Assembly (NCBI RefSeq): GCF_002999335.1
Contig: NW_020312280.1
Span: 1 to 20,437 of the forward strand
Reading direction: 5' to 3'
From: Cyclospora cayetanensis
Lineage: Eukaryota > Apicomplexa > Conoidasida > Eucoccidiorida > Eimeriidae
DNA length: 20,437 nt
The first letter of the stretch is position 1. Each line of letters begins with the position of its first letter. The notes under the pieces are model-generated. The model made no database searches, was not told where the DNA came from, and saw nothing but the letters and a program-made list of their open reading frames with translations. This document shows, in pieces, positions 1 through 9,200 of this stretch. The translations under genes were made by a program, and so were the position numbers.

Positions 1-606
1 TTTTAGACAGAGTGCCTTCTAGTGTTTTAGATAGAGTGCCTTCTAGTGTTTTAGATAGAGTGCCTTCTAGTGCTTTAGATAGAGTGCCTTCTAGTGCTTT
101 AGATAGAGTGCCTTCTAGTGTTTTAGATAGAGTGCCTTCTAGTGTTTTAGATAGAGTGCCTTCTAGTGTTTTAGATAGAGTGCCTTCTAGTGTTTTAGAT
201 AGAGTGCCTTCTAGTGTTTTAGACAGAGTGCCTTCTAGTGTTTTAGATAGAGTGCCTTCTAGTGTTTTAGATAGAGTGCCTTCTAGTGCTTTAGATAGAG
301 TGCCTTCTAGTGCTTTAGATAGAGTGCCTTCTAGTGTTTTAGACAGAGTGCCTTCTAGTGTTTTAGACAGAGTGCCTTTTAGCGTTTTAGATAGAGTGCC
401 TTCTAGTGCTTCAAATAGAGTGCCTTATATTGCTTTAAATGGAGTGCCTTCTAGTGCTCCTAATAGAGTGCCTTTTAGCGTTTTAGATAGAGTGCCTTCT
501 AGTGTTTTAGATAGAGTGCCTTCTAGTGCTCCTAATAGAGTGTCTTCTAGTGCTCCTAATAGAGTGTCTTCTAGTGCTCCGAATAGAGTGCCTTCTAGTG
601 CTCCTG
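1..606. repeat. 24-bp tandem repeat array (minisatellite), about 25 units
   Basis: The consensus unit is ttttagatagagtgccttct plus agtg, repeated head to tail from the first base of the window to about base 606. Units on the left are near identical, differing only by single C/T changes such as gat/gac and gtt/gct. From about base 405 rightwards units become more diverged (tcaaatagag, tttaaatgg, cctaatagag), as expected at the ageing edge of an array. The period is a multiple of three, so the plus frame VPSSVLDR stays open throughout. The array probably continues left of the window. Confidence 0.97.
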
Positions 607-803
607 GTCACACACATTTTTGCCCACTTGTCTTCTGCTGTTGCGGCTTGGCGTTTGCAGCCGGAGGCTCTGCCCTGCGCATCTCAAGAGCCTCCTCCGC
701 AGGGTGTTCCTACACTTGGGGATGTCATACGATCTCGCTCGGTGAGACAGGTTGCTTGCTCTTGACTGGCTTCTTAAACTCCTCCTTTTCCTCCGTAGTT
801 TGA
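3..803 (+). CDS. Possible protein with VPSSVLDR octapeptide repeats (5' partial)
   Basis: One plus-strand frame is open from the left edge through the whole 24-bp array and then 200 bases beyond it, stopping at 803. It gives about 25 copies of the octapeptide PSSVLDRV, with late variants PSSAPNRV, PFSVLDRV and SSSAPNRV, then a non-repeated tail containing Cys-rich and aliphatic stretches (around FCPLVFCCCGLAF). The first GTG at 12 is not a credible start; a real start would lie to the left. Against coding, unit differences include many amino-acid changes (V/A, S/F) and the array alone would keep a frame open by period. In favour, the competing open minus frame is broken by a TAA in the unit near 425-435, whereas the plus frame is never broken. 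No family was recognised. Confidence 0.25.
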   Translation, partial: LDRVPSSVLDRVPSSVLDRVPSSALDRVPSSALDRVPSSVLDRVPSSVLDRVPSSVLDRVPSSVLDRVPSSVLDRVPSSVLDRVPSSVLDRVPSSALDRVPSSALDRVPSSVLDRVPSSVLDRVPFSVLDRVPSSASNRVPYIALNGVPSSAPNRVPFSVLDRVPSSVLDRVPSSAPNRVSSSAPNRVSSSAPNRVPSSAPGHTHFCPLVFCCCGLAFAAGGSALRISRASSAGCSYTWGCHTISLGETGCLLLTGFLNSSFSSVV

Positions 804-1477
804 AGCAAACCAAATCTGCGAGATTCGAGACCACCTCCAGGTGTCTCTTCTCTCGTCTCCTGCGTTGAAAGACAGCAGCAGCAGCAGCAGCCGCGCAACA
901 CGCCAGTGCCTTGTAGGTGACTGTACGTACAGCTGCTCTCCGTTCATTTTTGCGCTCAGGACCTGACGCTGTTTGGAAAAATGCTGGAAACTTCCCACAT
1001 TGATCAGCTCATTCCCTGTCCCTTGACCTTCCTCACCATTACTGATGACAAGGCAAGGGATTATCAGGGGCGGAAGCCTCCGCCGTGTCTTGCAGCAGCT
1101 CTCGAGCGACCAGAAAATCAGGCAAATGTTCTCAAGCTTCTTGGGTAAGTCTGCTAAACGGAAAACAAGTGGACTGCTTGTTTCAGAACGCATCTGCATA
1201 CACCCCCGTCTTAGCCTGAACGACACTCTAGGGTGCCTTGCAGCTCTCTAGGATCATTAATGCACGCACTGCAAGGGATCTTTTGCGGTCTTGCGCTTGC
1301 AGCCGTACGGCTGCTCTTGGAAAATTAGAGACTCTCCCCGTAGGATCGACCGTCCCTGTTTTGCATGGGAAACCAGGCACTGTAAGAGAGAGAGGCTCCT
1401 CGGTTACGTGGAACAACATTCAGCTGAGCGGCGAGAAGATCGTCTTCGACAGAGGAGTACGCAAGCACTCTACCACC

Positions 1478-1665
1478 ACCGTTGCTGCTGTTTTTTTGTT
1501 GCTGGTTGTGTTGCTATTGCTTCAGTTCCTTTAGTTGCTGTTGGTGTGCTTTAGGTGCTATTTTCTTCATTTGCTTTTGTTGTTTCTGTTGCTGTAGTTG
1601 ATTTTGTTGCTGCTGTTGTTGTCTCTGTTGGTGCACGAGTCAGTGTTGTTGTTGCTGCCGTACAG
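1478..1665. repeat. Degenerate GTTGCT-rich low-complexity tract
   Basis: The plus strand is dominated by gttgct and tgttgctgt motifs. Read on the plus strand it gives an aliphatic run (around TTVAAVFLLLVVLLLL at the end of an ORF stopping at 1534) that resembles a membrane segment. Read on the minus strand it gives Q-rich text. This trinucleotide composition generates such ORFs automatically, so neither reading is called as a gene. Confidence 0.6.
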
Positions 1666-1874
1666 GAGTAGGGGAGTAAGAGAAGGCACGGGGGCAGCCT
1701 CCAAAAAAACACGTTGAACCGCTGTCAGTGTCGTTCAATACTGCTGATCTGCCTCAAACGCCAGAGAACGTGCACAGTTGTAAGACGCGAGTCAACTTGT
1801 GGCTGCACTTACTGGACAGGCGACTCCTTTTGCATCTGTTGCTGCGTTTATACGCTCTCCAGGTGATCTTTCTG

Positions 1875-2622
1875 ATGAGTGGAAATGACATGTCGGATGC
1901 AGAAAGCCGCGAGCTGCTGCGTCTGATCGTATATTGGAGTTGCCTTCATGAATACTTGCAGCAGAATCCAGGCCTAACCCGTCTCGCGTTGATGATGGTA
2001 GACAATCGCAGGGCACTTCCCGTCCTCGGTATTCCTCCAGGTACAGAAAATGCTGCATGCAAGTTGAAAGGGGCTTTTTTAAACGTGTTTCGCCCTTTGA
2101 TTTCTTCTTTCTGTCATGAAAATTGAACTTGAACTTTCCGCGCGAGCGAGCTGTTGCGGGGAGATGTCTGCAGGACCTCGCCCTGCGTGGGTAGCACGAG
2201 GAACGTCTGGATGGTTTCCTCCTCCTGGAGAAGCTGAAAGTCATCACGAGACGCAAGTGCTGCTAGACTATGACGGCTTTAGTCTGGACGGTGGCTTCTT
2301 CGGAGCTCCCGCGGGGGAAGAAGGCGGGGAGAGCTTTGATGGTGGTTCAGGAGGGGCGGAAGCTGGGGAGCAGCATCCAGTTGGTGGTAGCTCTGAGGAG
2401 GAAATTAATGAAGGGGAGCAACATCCTGTTGGTGGTAGCTCTGAGGAGGAAATTGATGAAGGGGAGCAACATCCTGTTGGTGGTAGTTCTGAGGAAGAAG
2501 CCTCAGCAGCCGAAGTGCTGCCGAACGCAGTCAAGATGCCTGCTGCTGTGGTAGAGACGGAGGAGGCCCCTCTCTTAGAGGCAGTGATGGAGGAGGGCAA
2601 GCCGACAGAAGACGTGGCGTAG
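1875..2622 (+). CDS. Candidate two-exon gene with acidic 16-residue repeats
   Basis: Two plus-strand ORFs join through one intron with matching phase. Exon 1 runs from ATG 1875 (MSGNDMSDAESRELLRLIVY) to 2040, ending CCAG before gtacag. The intron is 2041-2173, ending ctgcag. Exon 2 is 2174-2622. The split codon G|GA gives Gly and the spliced ORF is 204 residues. The N-terminal third looks helical and ordered. The rest is Gly/Glu-rich, with three near-identical copies of GEQHPVGGSSEEEINE starting at base 2365 and an acidic tail ending EGKPTEDVA. The frame is open upstream of 1875 (to about 1728), and a good acceptor (ctctccag ending at 1862) precedes it, so further 5' exons are possible. No family was recognised. 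The minus-strand ORF over 2268-2990 reads the same repeats as SSSELPPTGCCSP and is taken as a shadow. Confidence 0.4.
2365..2502 (+). repeat. 48-bp tandem repeat, three copies (last partial)
   Basis: Copies start at 2365, 2413 and 2461 and begin ggggagca(g/a)catcc. Differences between copies include third-position changes (cag/caa, agc/agt, gag/gaa), consistent with repeats kept within a coding frame. The encoded unit is GEQHPVGGSSEEEINE. Confidence 0.9.
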
Positions 2623-2881
2623 AGGCAGTGCAAAATCCTCACAAGACCTTTTTCGTAGGACTGCACACCCGTCGCCGTGGGAAGACCTCTTGCGAGATCA
2701 AGACTTCTTTCCAGCACCAGCGGTAAGAAATTTTTCGCGACATAGAAGCGCAACAAGGTGCAGTGGACCTGAGGCGCAAAAAGGAGGCAAGCACGCTTCT
2801 GATGAACATGTATAGCAGTCCATTCAGAGGAAGCAGAGCAGCATATATTGGTATGACCATGGATGGTTTCCGCTGGAGAGA

Positions 2882-3091
2882 ATGAGAAAGAGACAGAGAG
2901 AGAGCCGCAGCAGATTATTAACCGTTTTTTGTGGATTAAGCGGTGCCACAGGGACGCTTGTGGCAAGCACGGATGCAGTGCAAACTGCAAAAGAGGATGA
3001 CAGCAAAACGCATTGTGATGATGCGAGAGCGGGGGCAGACGCTATGCTGAGAGACGCGAGTAACCCATGGCCATTATATATATATGGCTGA
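2882..3091 (+). CDS. Small ORF, possible secreted protein fragment
   Basis: This is a 69-residue ORF. It starts with a basic stretch (MRKRQRESRSR) followed by a hydrophobic segment (LLTVFCGLSGATGTLVAST) that could act as a signal peptide, then a charged region with one Cys (KEDDSKTHCDDARAGADAML). It ends in a TA microsatellite. Coccidian surface antigens have a comparable leader followed by a Cys-containing helical domain, but nothing here is specific enough to assign that family. The region could equally be non-coding, since the reverse strand carries an ORF of similar length. Confidence 0.15.
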   Translation: MRKRQRESRSRLLTVFCGLSGATGTLVASTDAVQTAKEDDSKTHCDDARAGADAMLRDASNPWPLYIYG

Positions 3092-3367
3092 ATAAGTAAG
3101 TGTATACACCCTCTTGGATTTTTACAGGCTTCTAGGCTTGGCAGACGCTTCACCTATAAGACACTACTCACCTCACGACTCTGCACGCAGGGGGTCCAGG
3201 TGTACATACCTCTCCCGTAACGAGTGCTGCAGTCTCTGCAGGAGCGGCTGCTGCTGCCTTGCAGCAAGGTTGCCGTGTGAAGTAGCATCTAAATTCGCCT
3301 CGCAACTCCGTCGGCTGCCTTTTTTGCCACATTCCACACGTGCACCCCGTAGATGCAAGTCTGCCGC

Positions 3368-3442
3368 AGCCCTTAAAGAGGGCTAAGGCCAAGCCTTTTA
3401 TTGCCTCATTGAGGACGCGTCTCCTCAAGGAGGCAATAAAAG
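3368..3442. other. Hairpin cluster with a 20-bp near-perfect stem
   Basis: A 20-base arm at 3395-3414 (cttttattgcctcattgagg) pairs with 3423-3442 (cctcaaggaggcaataaaag) with one mismatch and an 8-base loop (acgcgtct). Immediately upstream, agccct at 3368-3373 pairs with agggct at 3379-3384 around a short loop. Both strands of the large stem carry AATAAA-like sequence. It could be a structured RNA, a regulatory element, a polyadenylation region or the remnant of a small inverted-repeat element. I cannot tell which. Confidence 0.7.
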
Positions 3443-3908
3443 AGGCGGCGCTCAGAAGATTTTTATGTATTCCGTGTCAAAGAGCTCCTCTTTGGCTGTT
3501 GTGGGGTTCCACGCCTATGGGATCCCTCAATTGGCATTACAGGAACTTACTTTCTACCCTGTAGTTTTAGCTTCTCGTGCAACTGTTTCTCTCTTCCCAT
3601 CTAGAGATCCTTGAGAGTACGCATGATGGAGGCCTGCCAATAGCCTCCTCCCCAGTCTGTGTGCAGCACTGCATGCTTAGAGTATCCTCAAACATCAAGT
3701 CTCAGCAGCAAGCACAAACATGCCCATCCACCACACATACCTGCCCCAAAGTAGGCAGCGGAAGCCTTTGCAGAGGGTTAGCGAGACAGATGCAGCATCG
3801 GCGTCACACCACTAGAACGCCGTAAGGCTGCGCTGTATTGCTCCCTTCGCAATGTGTGCCTTCGCTCAACCCGTAGTGGCAGCGGTGCTGCAGCCGCATG
3901 TATCCTCC

Positions 3909-3925
3909 CTGCCCCTTTGGGGCAG
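3909..3925. other. Short perfect hairpin (7-bp stem)
   Basis: ctgcccc at 3909-3915 pairs perfectly with ggggcag at 3919-3925 across a ttt loop. It is a simple GC-rich stem in non-coding sequence. A similar but weaker stem is gctgcc/ggcagc at 4101-4117. Role unknown. Confidence 0.5.
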
Positions 3926-5516
3926 TACTGTAGAATGGTTTGCACACAACTGAGCCGCAGGAGGGTGGGAATAGGGCTAGAGCAAGGGACTAGAGGCTCA
4001 TGAGTCTGCGACCTTCTGAATGCAATATAGGCGTCATACCACTTCATACACTCCAAAGGCCGAGCGACTTTTCTCATAGAATTCGCTATGTAGTTACTCA
4101 GCTGCCAAAAGGGCAGCCTCGGGGGAGTGATATCAAGCGGTAGCTGACATTGCAGACATATCGTCAACTACACATGAATCTGCATGCAGACCCATGAGCA
4201 TTTGAGACTGAACCTCCATTCGATGCATACTCCATGCACGTGCAGTGTACAGATGCAGAGCTATATCAATAAATACTTGTTTATAGCTTGCTGCTATCGA
4301 ATCTATAAATATATATATATATATATGGCTAGAATTGCACAATCAAATAGACGAGGCTTTTCTAAGGGATAGAAATGCCAAATCGCGGATGAGGTCGCGT
4401 ACGTAGTTCCCTGCGTATGTCATTTTTTAGAGAGGGGCCTCTTACGCCTCATTGGATTTGGTTGCTGAGCCGTGCCCCCCTCCTCCCCTCTTAGCGGTCC
4501 ATCAGTTGAGCGTAGCAGTGGCACTGCACGGCTGAAAACTCATACAAGAATGCTAACAAAAAGTGTTCGTATCATGAAGGACGTAGTTCCTTGAGCGTCG
4601 AACTGCTGGGGGGATGATGCCGAAAGTGTTTGGCGGCAATACCCCTATCTGCACATTACGTCGTGCGTGTGCATGCACTCGTCTACGCTTAAGTCTCGTT
4701 AAAGGGTGCACCTCGCTACGCGTGGCCCTATATTGCATTTGAATGCCCTCGCAGCTGCAAGAATTGCGCTCTCTTAAGCCAACGGTACGCCAAATGAGCG
4801 ACAGTATGCATTTACTCCCATCGCTACATCTCGATTGAGATCCTACTCCTACTACCGTATGTCAACAGTTTTGTTGGTGCAATGACATGCGTTCGATGAT
4901 TTCCAAGAGTCCCCTTAAGCGCAATATTTCCGCCTGCCTTCTCTGTGTTGCCAAGGTGTGCCAGTAACGAGTATGTACAGAATATGCATTTTTTATGAGT
5001 GCACACATTAGCTACACAATTTTTTATGAACACATTCCAAATCGTTTCCGTGTCTCGGTAGGCGACCTTTTGTAACAATCTCGCTGCACGATTGCAGCGG
5101 TGCCTCTGTCGAGCAGCAAAGCTCGCAAGCCAGGCGGCAGGCATCTCTCGTAGGGTCATGTCTTTCATGAAGGGAAGAGGGAAGGTTCGACAGGGCAGAG
5201 AGAGACAGATAATGACAAGGTGTGACAGGAAATACAGAACTGCGTCACTCAGCGCAGTAATTATTTGTACGAAATTCGACCCCTAGTGCAACACAGCGTT
5301 CTCATTTGGCCGCTGGCTCTCCCTGCTAGGGGCTGTGCGTATTGCCACATCATGCAAGCTTTGCAATGGAAAACAAAGCATGGACGAAGGTGTACAGTTT
5401 GAGAAGCTGCAGATACATAGGGTGCAAACTGCAGAGACGTCAGAGGTGGGGAGGCATAGTCAGAGACAAAGCGTGCTGCTGCCAACGTTTTAAGGCCATA
5501 GAAACTGTTGAACGAG

Positions 5517-5790
5517 CTACACAATGCTGGTTGACGAGCAGGAAGATGCCACTGTCGACGCCGCTGTTGATACAGCTGCTGCTGCTGCAGCACTCGGTGC
5601 CCAACATCCAAAACTGCTGCACGTGCTGTCAGCTTGCGGTTGCTGCCCGTAGACGGCTGCCAGCATCATCTGTTGCTGCTGAACTGCTCCGCTGTAGCAG
5701 CTGTACAGCTGTGAGCAGTCGAATCCAAGAGCTGCGTATTGCTGCTGCAGCTGCTGCTGATAGGCTTGTTGCTGCCACGCCTGAACAGCA
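5517..5790 (-). CDS. Candidate Q/Y-rich exon
   Basis: On the minus strand, after a pyrimidine-rich acceptor-like sequence (gtgctgctgctgttcag ending near 5791), a frame reads AWQQQAYQQQLQQQYAALGF, then a Q-, Y-, S- and A-rich stretch to a stop at 5517. Mixed Tyr, Phe, Leu and Cys residues among the glutamines make this frame look more protein-like than the alternatives. Composition resembles the low-complexity tail of an RNA-binding protein. It lies downstream of the cyclin-like ORF on the same strand and could be a separate gene or a spliced 3' exon. CAG-rich DNA keeps all three minus frames open here, which lowers confidence. Confidence 0.3.
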
Positions 5791-6127
5791 GCAGCACACG
5801 CAGGAGCACGTCCAGCATCCAATCTCCACTTTTGCGTCTCCACTCTTCTCCACTACGCCTTTTCCTGCTGCTGCTGCTGCCTTTGCAGCAGCTTTTCAGA
5901 GGATCTCCTCAGGAAGATCGCTCGCTGTGCGCTTCTTCTTTTCCACGCCGCTTCCCCCTTTTCCCTTTTCGCCCCCCCTTAAGCCGTTTCCTCTCCAGCT
6001 GCTGGAGTCAACCTGCTGCTTCATGACTCGCTGCCAACAGCAGCAGCAGCAGGAAGAAGACTCGAAGTCATCAATCACTACACCACGCAGAAACACGTAT
6101 ACAGTACATACAGATGCACTAGTTGCA

Positions 6128-6203
6128 CATGCATATATAGGTATGTATACATATACATGCATATATATATATGTATTTATATATATGGATATATACATGT
6201 TAT
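6128..6203. repeat. AT-rich microsatellite downstream of the cyclin-like ORF
   Basis: Alternating (TA)n with interspersed catg and tatg steps (for example atatatatatatgtatttat) abuts the TAA stop of the long minus-strand ORF at 6200-6202. On the transcript it would be the start of the 3' untranslated region or the intergenic spacer. Confidence 0.8.
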
Positions 6204-9200
6204 GATGTCTGCGTCGGAGCTTCCACATCCCAACGTCGAGGCCGTCTGGTTCTTGCCACAGGCTGCAGCGATATTCCTCGTGTGTTGCTGCTGTTGCTGC
6301 CAGCGTTGGATCTGTTGCTGCTGTTGCTGCAAGCGTTGGATCTGTTGCTGCTGGTGGTCTGCTGCTGCATGCAGCCGCAGGGAGACTGCGCAATGAAGCA
6401 TGCCGCTGTGTTTTTTTCTGCGCCGTTGAGAGCTGCAGAGACACTCCACTGAGCCCATGGAGAGAAGGGGCTGGAGGCGTATTGCAGTCTCAGCTGTTTG
6501 CTCGTGGTAGTGTTGCCAGATGTTGTTGCTCTTGCTGCTCTTGCTGCTGCCTCTGTCGAGGCAGAGCTGCAGGAGAGGGCAACGCGTTTACAGTACGGAG
6601 AGATTCCCAGGTGTGGACTGTCATCAGCCGTGATCAAGATATGAGAAACAGCTTGTTTTTTGCCAGCTTTTTCCCCGTACAGCTGCGTGTGAGCCTCCAG
6701 AATTCCAGCAGTGCCGTCCTCTCTGCAGCCGCTGGATGCGAAGGAACTTGAAGTGACGGAGCAGCCATACGCCTCTGTGGCAGTAGTAGGCGTCGCAGAC
6801 ACCGAGTGGCTGTTAAAGCCATGTTTCTTCCGCTTTTTTTTCGCGCTGCTGAGGCTTTTATCTGCCTTCTGCGAAGGATCGTCTGCATGCGGTGTTGCAG
6901 CAGCAGCCGCCGCACGCCTCGCCGTTGAAACGAGAGAGGGCAGGCTGCTGCTGCTGCCTAGCGCGTCTTGCTGCAGCAGTGTCATCATCAGGGTATGCTG
7001 CACTGGCAACGGCAAGGGGCAGCAGCAGCCGCAGACACCGCAAGAGCTGCGAAGAGGAGCAGCTGCAAGCGAGATCGCTGCCGCAATCAGCTTCAGCGAG
7101 GCGGCAGCTTGCTGCACGAGGGTAGGCCCCACAACGGCACGCAACAGCTGCTGCAGCTTCACGCTGCTCGTGCCTGGGTAGCTTCGCAGCAGCAGCAAAA
7201 CCACCCCCACGGCATGAACGGAGGGAGACAAAAAGACAGAGGCAGGATGGGGGGACGTCACGAGCAGTCGCAGCAGCACCTGCGGGAGACGTTTCCCGCC
7301 TTTCAGATCCGTAGGCTCTACGACGGGCAGGAGTGCAGGCAGCAGTTGCATCGCAGCAGCATGTTCAGCTGCTACGACTTGTTCAGTAGAGGCCTCCTGG
7401 AAGAATTTTAGTCTTGGTGAGGATTTTGAACGATCCTCAGTCTCCATGGCACTGCTTTCTGCGCCTGGAGAGACTGGTGCGCTGCGGCTCGGGGTGTCAC
7501 TACACCTGCCGGTACAGCAGCAACTTGCACATGATCCCTGTGGCAGCTGCATCCATTGCGCTCCATACTTGCTGCTGCGAAGTTTCAGTGCCTCCAGAAT
7601 CCACAACAGCAAATTGCTGCTGCTGGACTGCGAGGCTATGTCACCATCACCTCCAGCAGCAGCACCAACACTTGCTGCTGCTGCTTGCTCATCGCCGCAT
7701 GCAGCAGGCTTTGGATCGAAGTTGCTGATGCTACCCCACGCGTAAAGCTCTAGCCATCCAGTGAAAGGGAAAGGCAGCCAGACTTCTGGTAAAATAGCTT
7801 CCTTGCGCAACACCAACTGCTGCACTGCTTTCTGAAGAGGCAGATCCTGCTGCTCCTCCCGGTGCAACGCCTTACACGTGCGAGAACAATACTTAGTTGT
7901 CCATACATGACGTAACAGGGGAGGAATGTTCATAGATACAGAACACGAGTGATGCCGTTCATGTTGTTGCTGCTGATTCTGCTGATTCTTCTGCTGTATC
8001 TCCAACAGTGAATCTGCACCCGCTACTTCTACCACCGATGCCGCTGCTGCTGCTGCTGCTGCTGCAGCAGCCGCTGCCTTGCGCTTTGCTGTGTATTGTT
8101 GGATGTACTGCGTTGTTGCTCGCGCTGCGAGCTGCCGCGTATCAAATCCTGGTGTAACCTCGATCTGCCTCAGTGCTAGAGAAATACACAAGCATCCGAG
8201 TCGCTGCAGAACTGGCAATGGATGCGGATTGATGTCTTCTTCTTTAGCGTCGCCTTTGCCTGCTTCGACGCCCCTCTGTGTCTGCGATGACGACGGAGTC
8301 ACCACCCCCCACAGCACACGTGCAACACGCGCTCTGTCTGCTTCTGCCTTTGCCTCTGAATCATCCTGCTTTTGTACAGCAGCTTTCTCTCCAAGCCTTT
8401 TTGCCGAAGAATCTGCAGCAGGTGTAGGCGTTTCAGCATCGAAAAGCACTTCCGGAGGGGGCTGCCAGCGATGCCACTCCAGAAGCAGCCACCCCATGTA
8501 CCGCACGGCTAAGAAAGACACCTCCGAGTGTATGTCCAGCAGGTTGCACAGTGAAAATACAAAATCTCTGGCAGCAGCAAAGGAGATCCAGTCTTGGCGC
8601 AGAGCTGTAAGACCAGGAAGATAGGAGTTAAGGGGAGACGCAGCAGTCTTCGTGGCTGCAGCTTTCGCTGCAGCGAGAAGCGGCAGCTGCTCCTCAACCT
8701 CGCAGACGGCAGCCTCCAAAGACGCTGCTGCTGCCTCGTAGCACAGACAGCCAACAACTTCGCCGAAAGAGAGCGACTTCAGTGCCTCTGGAGCAGGAGG
8801 GCAAAGAGATCCACACTCCAAAGCCACACGCAGATTGTGCAAGGAAAAACTGCGCATGAAGGAGAGGCCTCTACCCGCTTCTGCAATGTGTCTGCCTATC
8901 AGCTGCTTGACAGGCAGCCGCTGGGGAGACGATACGGCGAGACTTTCTGACGACGTCTCAGTTTCCTCAGTTGCTGCCACGGAGTCAGAGGCAACCGTTG
9001 AAGCTGGACTGCTGTTGATCGTCAGCTGAGACGCAGGGGGGGGAGCTTTTAGTGCGTGTTGCTGTTGTTGTTCTGAGTGCTCTTGATGATGATGCTCCTG
9101 CTCCTGATTCTGATGATGATGCTCGTGATCCTGATCCTGCTCTTGATGCCGATGCTGTTGCATTGCAAAAGCATCCATCCCTGCTGTCAAAACAACCCCA

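Larger units (their letters stand above)
2623..5260. other. Intergenic region without a convincing gene
   Basis: Apart from the small ORF at 2882 and the hairpins listed separately, I find only short overlapping ORFs on both strands with no shared protein character, no paired splice signals of matching phase and no known motif. TA microsatellites lie at about 3075-3086 and 4307-4326. No tRNA-like or rRNA-like sequence was seen. Confidence 0.5.

Noticed and set aside
1..606. Regular short repeats resembling a CRISPR array
   Set aside because: Units are directly contiguous with no unique spacers; it is a minisatellite in a eukaryotic genome.
2268..2990. 240-residue minus-strand ORF
   Set aside because: It is the antisense of the acidic repeat gene and of low-complexity sequence; the plus strand has a phase-matched intron and third-position repeat variation.
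5342..6205. 287-residue plus-strand ORF
   Set aside because: It reads the complement of CAG-rich sequence as L/S/F and Q runs, contains TA microsatellite at its end, and competes with a more protein-like minus frame.
7900..7960. MYND-like zinc-finger half motif (KYCSRTCKALHREE) in the long ORF
   Set aside because: Only the last two Cys and a His are present; no upstream Cys pairs at MYND spacing were seen, so it is probably chance.
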